This document shows, one piece after another, positions 25,606-38,984 of a stretch of DNA of 64,000 nt (within the stretch, counting starts at the first letter, position 1; each line of letters starts with the position of its first letter). The notes below the pieces were generated by a model. The model had not been told where the DNA came from, ran no database searches, and worked only from the letters and a program-made list of their open reading frames with translations. Made by a program: the position numbers and the translations under genes. This DNA comes from Patagioenas fasciata (Eukaryota > Chordata > Aves > Columbiformes > Columbidae). The DNA lies in contig NC_092521.1 of the NCBI RefSeq assembly GCF_037038585.1, positions 68,492,898 through 68,556,897 on the forward strand, in the 5' to 3' direction.

Positions 25606-26964
25606 TCCGCTTGAATTTTCACAACAGTCTCTAGTACTACTACTGAGACTGTCAGTTAAAAATTCTTAGTATGGTTCACAAAAAATGCTATGTGAACTGA
25701 GAATAAAGCAAGTAGCTCTGGTTTGGATAAAGGTATCACCTTTGTAACGTAATAATTTTTATTTTTTGAAAGAAGTTGCTCCATTTTAACATTCTTTAAA
25801 ACTGTGGACTTATATAATGCAAATGTATTATTTGTTTAAAGGACACTGCTTTCCATATACTCTACTATCTATTATATTTCTGTAGAACAAACATTACTTT
25901 TAGTATTCAACTATTTAAATTTCTGTGATAGTTATGGTTATTAGCACTAGTAATAATTACATTAATTGTAACAGAAAAGTGATTTTTCATGAAATACACA
26001 TTGCTTTCCTGGATTGTTTTGTTTTGGTTTTGTGTGTGTGTGTATGCTTTGTTTTTGTTTTTATTTTTTAAATCCATTTAATTGTCTAAGTGGAAACTAT
26101 AAATATTCCTGCAGATATTTTTCTTTATTTGCTGGAGACTTGCACATAAAAGGCTTACATACATTACTTTTTAAATAATTATATATTAAAAAACCTTCAG
26201 TCTTTAATAAACACTTTACCCTTTAAAAGAACAAAATCAACAAAAGCATTAGTTACTTCATGTGATATGTGTATTTCAAAACCATAAGTGTATGTGAAGT
26301 TGCTTACACTTACAGTTTATGCTTTAGCAAACTTTGCAGGAAACTGAGAACAGAGAAGACTCTGCAAGTTTGGTTTTATTTTAAATGTTATTCGCCTTTG
26401 TATTAATCTTAGTCAAGCATTATACAAAATCAATGACAATTTGAAGTAAGAAATTGGATATCAGAAGAAAATCTCTGTAAAGGCCCTTTTCGTCGATAGG
26501 AATCTGAAGGCATTTTCTATTAGGCAAAGAATGGCATATCTGTTGGTTGGGTATTTTTTTATATATTTCTAGTTTATGAGAGACAATGCCAGTTTTAGAA
26601 AGACTGCAAAACAGCATAAGCACTGATCACCAGGAACTCTGCATCCAGTTTTGAAATTCAAATAATAAATCAAAAATACCCATAACTTGAGAAGGCTTCT
26701 CTGCATACTTTGGGGGAGAGCTGAAAGAAACACCCACAAGCAGAAAGAAGAATAGGACTTCAAATATACCAAATTATTATTACTATTATTTTAATGCTTT
26801 GCATCAGCACAGGCCAAGGATGGATTTACAATGTTAAAAACGGTAATAACACTGGAGAAAAGGCAGAATTGTTTAGCAAATACTTTTTTTTTTTTTTTTT
26901 AATCTGTAGATTGACATCTCACTAAAATAGGAAGAACAAATTTGTGCAAAATGTTGGTTTAAAG

Positions 26965-27055
26965 CCTCCTGGGCCACAGAGGGATTTGAATCCAAGTTCC
27001 ACGTACTGGGTCAATGTTTTACTTGCCAGATTAAAAAGGGTTTATAACCAGGTAA
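26965..27055 (-). mobile_element. Possible ancient tRNA-like SINE relic
   Basis: The plus strand reads GGGATTTGAATCCAAGTTCC, which resembles the reverse complement of a tRNA B-box (GGTTCAAATCCC-like), followed by diverged words that could be the A-box side. It lacks a usable tRNA fold, so it is read as a SINE relic rather than a tRNA gene. Confidence 0.35.
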
Positions 27056-27144
27056 TAATTTTTCTTAAATGTGGCTTCTTTTTGTCTGACTGGGTTCTAA
27101 ATGGATGCAGCTATATTTTTGGCTACTGAATCCAGTCTGTAGAG

Positions 27145-27382
27145 AGACCCCAAGACTACAGCTGATCAACCTCCCATGTGACATAGGCAGAGAAACAGGT
27201 AGTTGCACAGTCCAGCTGACACAGGTTGCCCAAATATGCTAGATGCCCCATCCCTCTAAACATTCCAGGCCAGGCTGGATGGGGCTCTGAGCAACCTCAT
27301 CTAGTTGAAAATGTCCCTGCTCATTGGACCAGATGACCTTTGAAGGTCCCTTCCAACCCAAACTATTCTATGATTCTGTAAA
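27145..27382 (+). mobile_element. CR1 LINE, 3' end fragment
   Basis: The plus strand carries the CR1 3' words CCAGGCCAGGCTGGATGGGG, GAGCAACCTCATCTAGTTG, AGGTCCCTTCCAACCCAAAC and the closing CTATTCTATGATTCTGT tail. This variant, with GGATGGGGCTCTGAGCAACC, is typical of widespread avian CR1 subfamilies. It is 5'-truncated. Confidence 0.94.
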
Positions 27383-30300
27383 CAAGCCAAGCTGGAGCAG
27401 AAAAGTCCCTCATGTTCAATCAGTGAAAATAAGACTCTCGGCTGCTCAAAAGTTTCAAGATCAAAGACAGGGGCATCCGGGAAGTCTAGTTACTTCAGGA
27501 ATGAAGGACAGCTGTGCAGAAGTTTATGGGATTGCATCTTGGCTTGTTGTCTGTCTAGCACTTCTTCCAAGCTTTCATCCTCCTTGTGTGCCAGACCCAA
27601 AACATATAAGCGACAGTCACTTGACTAACCTCGTTACACTGACTAGCTTGCGGTATGACTGCTGTAGCCCACACAAAGCAATGGCCCTTTATAAAATGAG
27701 AATAATGATTCTCTTTTCCCTTCTAAATGTTTTGAAATATACAGATGAAAGTCTTACACAGAAAGTAAGCTCCTATTTTAAAACAAGCCTGCAGTATTGT
27801 TTGCCTGCAAAGAAACAAAGGTTAGATGTTCCAAAAGTTTGCACAGTAAGTACTTACAAGCTGCACATTGTTTTTCATTACCAATGATTTGTTTTCTTGC
27901 AGAACAACTTCTTCTAAAATATTAAACATAGTCAAAGTGACTAATGCATTTTTTTAATCTAAGAATTGCTCTATTAAAAATTTACAAGGCACGCAATTTT
28001 GATTTCTGCCTACAATAGTCAAAACTTGTGTATAAAGATTAATTACTTATAAAGTAAAACACATATTTTAAAAACGAACATTAAATTTGCATCTACACTG
28101 TATGTTGGATGTTATTCTACTCTCTTTAAGCAAAGGACCTCTGGTAGACTTTTGGTAAAGTTTTAAACTACTGACAGAAATGCATCATATGAATTGACTA
28201 GTGCTTGAACCAGCTAAAACCAAGAAGCAAACCTTATTCTGAACTTTTTTCTGATACATTCATTATACCCCATGGATATCCTGCTTAACAACATAAAAAC
28301 ACACTGTTTTTTTAATTACATTATATTATTATGAATTCTTACGTCAAAAGGTATTCATATTTCACATAAAATCAAGCAACTTTGTTAAAATCTTATTTAA
28401 AAGTAGTTGCGCTGTTTAACTATAACATTTTGTACTGACTCTACATGATTGAGGTTTCTAATGACAGAAAAATATATATTTCTTTTACTATACCAAGACT
28501 GCCCTCTAGAGTCTCATTGGACCAAATTAATATCTGGTGTAACTGTCTCCAGATTAGCTTTGAAATGGAACCATCTTTACAGGTCCCATTATGCAGTCCT
28601 CCAATTTGAATGAAATAGCGATTGCTTGAAAAAGTAAGTAATACAATTTCAGGACAAAGAGGGGGATTTTTTTTCACTCACTATGTAATCTGATAACCCA
28701 TTACAAAAAATTACTCATAACCTCTTCACTGCACATACTTTGCATTCCAATTGAGTCATAAAATATTAGGAAAATTATAAAAAAGAGAATAGTTTTAATA
28801 TCTTCCTAAAACTACATGAGAGATGTGTATGTCTGTAAAAGATGACAGAGGGAATGCATGCAGGATAACCATATTAGGCTGGTACTTGTTCTTTCTTTAC
28901 AAGTGTTACAAAGCAGCACTTCTCCCTGCTGAGGCTTGGATTAAGCTTCCACTGAAGCCAATGGCAAACCTTAAGTAATCAAGGAAACAGAATTATTGCA
29001 CTGATTGCCAGAAGCATTTGTGTTCCGTTGTTAAATTAATAATGGGTATCTGGTTCAATAAACAGTTGTGTTTCTCATTAAATTGTAGCTGCAGTGCTGC
29101 TTCTTATTACTTACCAATATATTATGCAAAAAAGGCAGGGGAAAGAGGACGAATGTGAAGTGAATAGACTCACACAATATGGTTTTAAAATATATGATGC
29201 AATAAAATTAACTCTTAGCACACACTTTAAACAGTGTAGCACCTTATATCATTGAGAGACTCATTTTCAGATTAGAAGAATGTAATGCTTAATTGCAACT
29301 CTATAATTTAAATCAAATAATATAATTTTTAAAATAATATTTGCTTTTTCTTCCTTCAAATAACTGAATTTTCACTTTTTTCCTCTTTCCTAGCTCCCAG
29401 TAGGAATGGCTCATTCAAATCAGGTTGCACTTTGCATTTATTGTATATTCTGAGGCAAATCTGGGATGAATAGTCCCAGCAAGCTAACTGATATTGGCTT
29501 CACTTAGATAAAACCAAAAGCATTTGGCCCTACACTGATATTTTCAGCAGGTGCACATGAGACTGAAATAAGGCTTATTGAATTATTCACTAGAATTTAC
29601 ATTTATTCAATAAAGTTTTTATTTATTTTGATCTTTCTGTTGAAACTAACAAAAAATCAATTTGGGTCACAATGAACGGTGCAGAACTAGTAATTGATTT
29701 TTTTTCACTATAATTTTGTTGAGAATAAACCCCAGTTACTTCATCATTCTGTGTTACATGGTCCTAAGTTCTAGTAATATAACTGCACCAGTATCTGTTT
29801 TACCAGGGAAATCTGAGACCATTCTCCTGTGAGCAGCAGTGCACAGTTATTCTTTGTTGCTGTGACTGCCAGGTGAAGAGTTTCCGGCAGTCATTTTGGA
29901 CATCTGTAAGACCAATTTCACATACTGAGGGCAGGGCATGCAAGAGAAACGCTAGACACACAGAATACACAAGTCTTTACTTGGTTTGGGTAGGTTGCAC
30001 ACAACTTGAGAAATATTTCATTGGTATAACAATGCAAAAACTTACAAACATGTTATAGACATGTTATAGACCTATACTGACCAAATCACTCAGCAAATAA
30101 ACTATTTTTTTGCATCTAAAAGAAAGGTTTGGAATTTAATCTGAAGGCCACTGCAATCAGTGGAATTGCTTCCATTGAGGTGAGTTGGCTTCTTACCTGT
30201 TCCTTCTTATCCTCTGTGTACTTGAGGTGGCAGGATTCAATTTAGACCACCTCCTAGACACATCTACATAATCTAATGACCACAAAACACTGGATTAAGA

Positions 30301-30682
30301 ACAGAAAAGCCTCATACATTGCCTTGGTGTTCCAGGAAAACAGTTTTGATATCACTTTCTTCAGTACTTTCCTTGGCAATAATGGGGAAATAGTCTACAT
30401 TTCTCATTACCTCTTTTAAATTGCAATAGGTTTCCTATTATTATTTATAATTTGGATCCTCTTTTTCTGACTATGCCTTGGAAATACTTATAGTCATTCC
30501 CAACATCAAGATGTGCTTTTATCTTTTAAGGAGTATTGATTTTTTTAATCTTCTAATTTTGTTGCCTTCGAGCTGATCATTTTTCACTATTAGGCTGCTT
30601 TTTCACTGAAGCAGAAACACAGAGCAAAAGATGCATTTTTAAGAAAAAAATAAAGGCTCACTACTGATTTTCTTGAAAGTCA
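27383..30682. other. Intergenic; contains one long but unrecognised open frame
   Basis: AT-rich DNA. A plus-strand frame of 187 codons (27324-27887) begins inside the CR1 tail and runs on through unique sequence. It has no recognised domain. The part near 27650-27780 has a texture like old SINE sequence (a TATAAAATGAGAATAATG word). No gene is claimed. Confidence 0.5.
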
Positions 30683-30847
30683 TGTCGTGGTTTAACCCAA
30701 GCTGGCAATACAATCACGATAGCCATTCACTCACTCTCCCTCCCCCACCCCCCCCCAAAAGGGGAGAGAATCGAAAGGGAAGAGAGAAAATTGGATTAAG
30801 ATAAACACAGTTTAATAAAATAACAAAATATTAATGCACTACTAGTA

Positions 30848-30882
<35 letters not shown>

Positions 30883-31444
30883 AAAAATAGAAATAGAACA
30901 TAAAATAAAAGATACTCAATGCAATTCCTCACAAACTCTGTTCACACCGAGCAGGCAGTCCCAGGAAACAGCACCTGGTCCCAAACAGCTGATCCCAGAG
31001 AGAGAAAAAGACAGAAAAGCCCACAGGCCTCTGAAAAATGGCAGGATGGCAAATGGCTGAACTAACCGAAGTCCCAAACAGAACTGCCCAGGCTCCGACA
31101 AAGAGAGCAAAGAAAGTGAACATGAGAGAGCAACGGGAAGATCCCAACTCTCCTTATATCTGAAGCATGACGCTAATGGGAAGGAATACTCTTATTGATC
31201 AGTCTGGATGTCAGTCAGGCTCTGCCCCATCCATGCCCCCCTTTTTCAATGCCTCACACCTGTGGGCAAAGCGCTCAGAATGTCTTTGGCTTTCAGACCA
31301 GAGCAATTAAAAACATTAACTTTGTCCCAGTGTGTTATCTTCTTATTCTCAAATTAAGTCGAAATAATGACCATGCCAGCTATGAAAAATAAAGGTTTCT
31401 AACTACATTAAGAAAACTAACTAATTTTGAGTCAAACCAGCACA
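30683..31444 (-). mobile_element. Solo LTR of an avian endogenous retrovirus
   Basis: On the minus strand this 762-bp unit starts TGTGCTGGTTTGACT and ends GGGTTAAACCACGACA, the TG...CA termini expected of an LTR. In order it shows a U3 region, a TATA box (TATAAGG, at 31152-31158), GC-richer R sequence, an ATTAAA polyadenylation signal (30811-30816) and a short U5. No primer-binding site, retroviral gene or second LTR is adjacent, so it is a solo LTR left by recombination. Flanking bases show no clear target-site duplication. The family resembles avian ERVL or ERVK LTRs with TGTCGTGGTTTAACCC ends; I cannot decide which. A TA microsatellite (30848-30882) has grown inside it. Confidence 0.85.
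30848..30882. repeat. (TA)n microsatellite inside the LTR
   Basis: About 35 bp of TA with one TG substitution, located in the R/U5 part of the solo LTR. Confidence 0.95.
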
Positions 31445-34300
31445 CCTGCTTAGCCCTATTGTAACCATAATTTCACAAGTAGTGCATAGTTCATTAGATT
31501 TGGGTGCTAAATAAGAGTTGTTATATTTGTACTGTTTAGAAAGACAAGAGGCATTTTATATAACCACTGGCTGTAATACATGTATGAAGGATGTGAGCTA
31601 GAGTTTTGTACTCAACTGAAGAGCATCCTGACCTTGAGCCTAACATTCACTTTGAGGCACTGCTTTCCCAGTGTTCCCAGTCAGAGCAGTTTCACCTTGT
31701 CTGAAATCACTGTGAGAAAGAGTAAGCTTGCGAGAATTACTCCGCTGCTAGGTATTGAGGCTGCTTGCTTGCATAGTGTAACTATAAATAGAGAGAGAGT
31801 GTTCATAACATTCTCACCTGCTTTTAAAAATGTTTGATTATGCTAGAAAAGGAAATGCTGTAAAGAGAATAATCAATAATTTGTCCCTTCTCCTTTTTCC
31901 AAATATTCTTTCTCTTAACGACTAGAACAGTGTTTAAGAGTAGGATTTGTCTGTACTTCTCACAGTAAGAGAAAGGAATTGTGTGAACATGAGTAGTTGT
32001 CAAAGCAAACTACTGGACCACTGCAGGTAGGGGTCCACGGACATTTCATCTGACCTGGTGCTGATGCAGAACCGAGAGCACGTTTCTGCTCTGTGCCTTG
32101 CGCTGGCACCAATGCAAACAGGTGAATAGCCAGTTTCAGCTGAAACTTCACAGAAACAGTGATTAAGTTTTGGGCAGATCATCTTGCAGAGAAAGATCCT
32201 CTCGGCATGTGCAAAGGAGTGGACGGGAATGCCTGGCATATGGTTGGGGTGGAAGGAGCCCTGAGAAATGGCAGCTTTAGTAGAAAAGCATATGAAATAT
32301 TTTGAGCAGAATCTGTAGCCTGTGGTTGGTATAAAAGGACTAGTTCCTGCTCTTCTTCTTCACGGTATTTGCCCACAGGTAGTTCTCTAGCCCCATATTC
32401 AATACTGAAATATGTAACTTGCCTTTAAAAGTGCTGATGGTTCAGATGTCTGCAAAGACATGCTTGGACTACATTAACAATTTAGCCAGAAAGTTCAGAT
32501 AGAAATCAAACTACAAAGGTGGTATCTGTGGAGAAACAACAGTTTTCGAATCAGAAAATCACACATTTCCTCATGTTATAATTGCTTTCCCGTATTCTTT
32601 TCAATATTAACATCTTCAGATCAACTATTTCTTCAAGAAGGCGATATATGAAAAGGAAAATATCTTGAACATGAGCAATAGATTATTATTTTAACTTAAA
32701 AAATAAAATTCCAATCCTAAATCCCAACAGTGTGAAAGAGTAAGAATCACATCATATGAGATATCTGAAGATACCATTATAAAGGTATCATCATATTTAA
32801 GCTGCTAGACAAGAACACTAGTGTGTGTCCATGTATGGGTGTATTCATTTCAATAGATGTCCATATAGCTAAATTAAGAAAGAAAAAGGTTTATGCATTT
32901 TTTATCCTTGACTCTCAGTTTCTTGCTCTTGCTACGTAACATTGATGTCAGGTAAGGATTAAAAATATGGTGTTTCTTCTATAATGCAGAACAACCATGC
33001 TCTAGTTAATATAAAGTCAACTCTGAATTTGGGATAAATTCTTCACACATAACTGCTAAGGGTACAACACCATCCCCACTGCTGTCTCAAAGAGAAAACT
33101 AAAATACAAACTGAAATTTTGTCTCTATGTGATGGATGAGCTTTGCTGGCTTCCCAGGACAGGAGGTGCACACGGAAGCCATATATCTGGAGACAATGAC
33201 ACTTGGCTGCATTGCTCTGACTTCCCTGTGAGTCTGCACCAGTGATATTGGAATTAAGCCAGATCTTGGAGTGATTAAAGCATATTCATTTGAAATTAGT
33301 TTTGCAAAAGTAGCTTAATATAGCCACTTAGAAACTCTCTACATTCTGAGATAGTCTGTCAAGATGGTATGGTCTCATTCTGAATTTATACAAGCTCCTC
33401 AGTAAATTTTGAAATATTTTCAGAACTTCCTTCAAGCTTTCTTTAAGGATCTTTCTGAATTCTTCCATGTAATTAGGAGTATCCAGATAACAGATATAAA
33501 TTACCCCGTGCATTTCTTGTTCCATTATTTTTTGAATCCCAAAAGATGCACTAGTTACCATCCTTCACCGCCACTATTGACTTTATATTCCCCATAACTT
33601 CTCACAATACCTTTACTGTGTGAAAGGCAAACAGAGTCATACAAATAATCCTGAGTCTGAGGTTCATTCTGGTGCTTTTCCACAGGCTGTTGCACATGTG
33701 TCACAGGTCTAGCTATAAAAGTTACAGGAACTGCATCATCAGTCACAACTGGCCCTGAAGTTCCTACTTACTACCAAACGTATGTCTGAACTAAATGTCT
33801 CAATCTAATATTACACTTGGGCTTCCCACTCTAATCTTAACTTTATAGCAACTTTTTCAACTTTTTTTTTTTTTCATGTGGAACAAACAAATTCTAATAC
33901 AAATAAAAAATAAACAAATACATTCATATGCTACAGTGGCAGAAAGCATGTTAGAGATTTCATGCCTTTGGTAATAAATGCACTTTTTTTAGCCTTATTC
34001 CCACCCTGGGGAAAACAAAAACAAAACACCACCTAATTTTGTCCCTCAATGATGGCAGGTGCTTATACTCCTAGGAACACAGAAAAAGGTGCATGTAAGT
34101 GCTGTCTTGTAGCCATAGCCCTCTTCTCATAACTGAAAAAAATCTTAAACATGCTTCATTGGAACCCAGGAGTAGGATCTTTCTTGAGTCCTGGGCCTTG
34201 ATATCACAAACAACTGTATCCTGAAACTGATAATAAATGTAATTGGTTTCATTTCAAAGTTACATCTTTTTAACTGCAACAGCTTCTCTGAAAGAACGAG
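31445..34300. other. Intergenic, no gene seen
   Basis: AT-rich overall with a slightly GC-richer stretch near 32000-32380 that includes a TATAAAAGG word (about 32330). No supporting exon follows it, so no promoter is claimed. Confidence 0.5.
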
Positions 34301-34304
34301 GATA

Positions 34305-34660
34305 ATGCTTAGGAACCTTCTTCTAATTTCAGGTCTAAATGCATTTATAATCTTTTTATGTCTATTTCTTCTTATGCCAACATTGCCTTTTAATTTAAAT
34401 AGTTATTTCCCTCACCGTGTTTACACCCTTGATATATTTATAGATTTCAATCATAACCTCCTCAGCATCTACTTAGATAAACAAGTCAGACTTCTGCAAT
34501 TTCCATTCCATAAATCTGGTTTCTTTGCTTTTCTAGTCTTCTTACTAGCCTCTCTGTGCACCTGATTCAGTTTCAGTTCACTGCTTCTGGGCACGGGTGA
34601 GAAGAATAACCTGCAGTGCACCAGGTAAAGTCCTGCAATGTGAACAAACAACATCTACAT
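34305..34660 (-). mobile_element. Ancient CR1/L3-like LINE relic
   Basis: In reverse orientation the sequence parallels the old CR1/L3 block: ATTTATAGATTTCAATCATA, CTCCTCAGCATCTACTTAG, TCTTCTTACTAGCCTCTCTG and TGATTCAGTTTCAGTTC recall consensus words spelling the ORF2 end. Strongly diverged. Confidence 0.5.
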
Positions 34661-35239
34661 GCAACATCACTAGCACTTGTCCATCTCTACTGCTCAATGC
34701 TGTAGGATTCCAGAAGTCTTCAGTATGATGGAGCTTTCAACTTTGTACCAGTGTCATCAGAAGAATCCCGATGCCATTGTGATGTTCAACCAGGAAAATA
34801 TTAAGTAAGGTTGACGCCAAAGTTCACGAGCATAACTAGTAATGTCTCAGCCTTTTATTTCAACCTGCTCCTTTCAGCACTACACACTTCAGTCTTTGCT
34901 CACCTGTTTTCTTTGCTCCCTACCTCCCTTGCACTTTCTCCAGTCAACCGCATTTTCTCAATATTTGCTTGAGGTTTCCCACATAGCACTTCTTCAGGTC
35001 CACTAACGTAAATTAAACCGACAAAATATACTCCCTCTGCTTGTTTGCATGTTGATCTCAACAGGTCAGTCCCACAGGATCTTGGTTTTATTCATTCTTA
35101 TTCCATGTCGTATTCCATGTCATATCATTTTCTCTTTTCTTTCTATATTTTTTCATCTGTTTTTGTTGTTGTTTTGTTTTTTTCAGAAATTCTTGTAAAG
35201 TATAAGATAGTCTTGAGATGATGTTTCCAGGTCTGCAGT

Positions 35240-36700
35240 TGGCTTAGGTCACATTTTTTTCAGTCTGTAAAACAGGGATGACATTCACTATTTTTTAATC
35301 ATATTCTCAGTCGTGCCAACTCCAGTTCATACCCCAATATCCCTTCTGCTCATCTGATTGCAAGACTGTTGAAAAATATCTCTAGTGATGCTTTAACTGG
35401 AAATGCCTTTGCCAGTTCTTTCTGAAATCTGAGATAATTTGATCTCACCCAGCTTGAATGCAATAATGTTTCTTGAGTGTTACTCCTGTCTCAGTTGAAT
35501 CTATTTATGTTTCCATAATCTTATCAACATTCCCATCTTCTTTTTGCTCCCACTAAAACATCACATTATTTGAAACTGAATCAAAGTATTCACTTAGTTT
35601 TGAGGCTAAACTGAAAATGCCTTCCATCTAGAGGTTAAATAGTCACTGTGTAGCAGCTTTACTTCTCCTTTAGTCCTTTGTCCTGCTTTACTGCTCTTTG
35701 CAAGGTCTACTTCATGTTGAGTTTCTGCTTGTTCATAATATCTTTCTTGAAACAACTATTAATCCAGTTAGCTCTAGAGGCCTTTTCCATTATTTTTTTC
35801 CTCATTTGATTGAAACAAATTTTAATAACATCAACACCTCGAGTTTGATATTGAAAGCCCTGAGAGCCTGTTCTACCTAGATTCATCATCTGGTTTCCCT
35901 TGTTTGTCCACGTTTACCTTCTTACTTAGCTACAGGTCTGTTCATATTTAGCCCTACATTTAGTTAAAACTGAATTGACTTGTGATGCCTAAACTGAGTT
36001 TTCTTTCCTTTTTTTTATTTTACTTAGATGTCCTTATCACTAATCAAAATGAGGCCTGAAATGATACTGAGTACTGGCAGTGGCACTTTGGTGGAAGAGA
36101 TTGCTTCCATGTAGCATGGAATGTCTGCATCACACTACAGTTATTCATGTTTATTTAGCTATTTCTACATTTTTGTTGTTTATCTTCTCCAAAATTGTTC
36201 AAACCTCTGTTTCATCTCACATCTCTATCACAAGTTCTTGGTCCTGGCAGAAATCACCACTGTTACATTGTACCAGGATTACTCTGTAGCAGATGTGTAT
36301 AGATACTGTGGTTCAGTAAGAAAATCTCATTATGAAGTAATCACCATTTTTTTAAAAGATTCCCACTTCAGTTACGTAGGAACAATTGAGCTCCCCTTCA
36401 ACTTTCTCGACTCTATTAACCTCAGAAATGTTAAGACTATGGGGGTCTATGCAACGATCGTGTTGTTCCCCCTCCATTTGCAACATGGGTGATGAAATGT
36501 GAGCCACTTAACTCTCTTCCAACATGTTGCTTGTGTAACAGTAGAGTATTTTTCAGGAGTCCATAAATTTTGGATGTGAATATGGAGAATCCTTTGCTTC
36601 CCATGGTAATTTGATTTTGCCTATTCTTATCTCCCATATTTTATTACATGATTATATACTGGATTTTACAAAATCATTCGTTACTCGATATTTTCTCCCT
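35240..36700 (-). mobile_element. Possible ancient CR1/L3-like LINE ORF2 relic
   Basis: Pyrimidine-rich plus-strand sequence has scattered words (GTAAAACAGGGATGACATTC, CCTTTGCCAGTTCTTTCTG, GAATCAAAGTATTCACTTAG) in the order seen in the reverse strand of ancient CR1/L3-like ORF2. Frames are destroyed. Together with 34305-34660 it may be one old insertion. The call rests on remembered consensus order only. Confidence 0.35.
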
Positions 36701-38980
36701 TTAGTCATACTGCATCTATATCGCTTCTCAGTATGCTTTCTGATAAAGTGATTAAGCCCTTCAAATTTTGTATTTTACAGTATTTTTTCCAGCACTTGAA
36801 TTTTTTATTCTTTTCTCCAGTTTCCTCACTTCTTTTCAAATATATGAACAGCATGAGTGGAGATGATAATTGGGGGTAAGCCTTAGCACTGCTACCATTT
36901 CTAGTGCAATTTGCTCTTCTCCTATTAATTTATACTGAGTAGCCTTATTAGCTGTTCTGTTTTTTCTGGAAGATTTATAGGAGATTAGCACATCATTACC
37001 GCTATTGGCATGTGTGTGTCATGGGAGCAAAAGTTGTCAGCATGCCCAGTTAAAAAGACTTATATTATTTTGGTCTTGTCCTCCCATAAAATGAAAAATA
37101 TCGGTCACAAATGGTGCTGATGTGCTGCGCCTCCATGCTGATCCAGACTCTCTGAGATTTATGTTCAAAGTACACACACATGTAATTTCACACACAGACG
37201 TGCACAGACACTACTGCTGCCTTGGGGGAAGAAGGAGCAGAGTGGGACTGGAGAGTAAATCGGGAGGGATTATCTCTCTCTGTTGTGCAATCTGAGAGTA
37301 AAGTTAAGAATTATATGTAGGACTTAAGCACAATACCACCCTGCTGCATGGCTGCACTACTGACTGTCTTAATCTTGGAAGAGAAACATTAATGTGGTCC
37401 CTGATAGGTGACTCACCTGAATGAAGGAAAAATACTGTGACAGTAACAGCTAGTGAGTGTGAGTCAGAATTAATATTGCAGGATGAGATGTCTACGTTCT
37501 TGAATTTATAATTGCTTAGCAATGAAAATACGAGATTATAGTTGTCAGATACTCTACTTTTCCGGACTTGGTATTGCTATAATTTTCAGCACTCACAATT
37601 TGTTTGGAACTGATATTCAGGAACTGCAAAAGTCAAACATCAGTGGAGTTTTAAACTGTCCTGTTATTAAAACTGACATACACTATGATTTTTAAAAAGT
37701 ACAACAGAAAGAGCAACAGAATACCACTTGTCTAATAATTCTGTCTAACAGAATATTACTTCTAGGTGCATCAGTTTCTATCAAATAGAAACTTTTTTAA
37801 GAAAACAACTTCCATTTTATGAGAAAATAGGTTTAACAGGGTAAAATTATCAATATACACAATAGTGTTTAAACCCTTCTGCAATAAAACTTTCTTGGCT
37901 GCATGGATTTTTAATTGACCCATGTTTCTTGTTTCAAAGACCCCACACTTTAAACACTTTTTAGTACTTAAAACATTGTGTTTGCCTGTTCTGGACACTA
38001 CAGAAAACTGTCCCCACACTGAAAATGCTTAATTACAAACAAAACACATAACCTTGCCTAACCTCTTCTAGTGGAAATGTCTCCTGGCAGGGGGCTCACC
38101 ACAAGGCCTGCACTACACGTACCTGTGCCAGTACTCAAAATAGGGCACAAATGTAACCAGTGCCATGATTTTCACTGGCCCTTTCTAAGGGCTTCATTTT
38201 AGTCTCTAAATGCACCCACACAGCCTCGAGTTTTTCAGGGTGAAAGAGGTGAAATTATGTGAAGAGTCTATTGATGTTTGGGTAGGATATCGCTGTTTCA
38301 ACAGTTAAGCAGTTTACAGCACCTTCTTCATTCTGCAGCTGTTGGAAAATCTCAGAAACAATAATGTTTTTGTCTGGTGCACTTTTCTATGTTTTCAAAG
38401 AAGCAACATGACTTACCTTATGTTTAACTGCAAAGTATAAGTGCACTCTGTAACAAATAAATGTAAGCGGTGTAGGCTGGAGCCCTGGGACACATATTAC
38501 TTATACATATCTTGTTGGTAACAGAACATAAATACTTCACTAAAGTCTCCATTTGTAATTTGTGCTGAACGTTTCTGAACATATGAAATATGAATTACAT
38601 TTTGTAATGGCCCTTTGTGTTGAGGTCTAGCGGGAAAATATTGTTCTCCATGAGACAAAGTAAATTGCAATGATTCCTGAAGGGACTTGACTTTTGTACA
38701 AGAAAATACATTTAATCTGACATAGTTACTCTAATGATCTCTCATGTTATCTTTTATTGAACACAAAATGAGTTACAGCCATCAAAGTTTAGCATGCTAC
38801 TGAGTGCACCATCATTAGGTTACCAATATGGGGCTAAGGGGATTTTACTTAGCTCTACACACTTTTAGAGACTCACAAGTTTAGTAGAATGGTTTGTACC
38901 ACCTGGTATTTAAAGGAGGAAGGCTTGCAAAATGTGGATTTAGAAATACGTACACTTGAAAGAAGTTAGAAACAATCATT
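36701..38980. other. Intergenic, no gene seen
   Basis: Unremarkable AT-rich sequence with a short CACACA word cluster near 37170-37200. No exon or repeat family recognised. Confidence 0.55.
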
Positions 38981-38984
38981 CTCT

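Larger units (their letters stand above)
20701..26960. other. Intergenic, simple repeats only
   Basis: Mostly AT-rich DNA with two TA microsatellites (21492-21532 and 25538-25597) and a T-rich run near 26884-26900. No exon or mobile element could be supported. Confidence 0.55.

Noticed and set aside
26965-27055. A tRNA gene
   Set aside because: A B-box-like word is present, but no cloverleaf arms or acceptor stem could be drawn. It is better explained as an old SINE relic.
32325-32345. TATAAAAGG as a promoter
   Set aside because: No CpG content, downstream exon or splice donor supports transcription from it.
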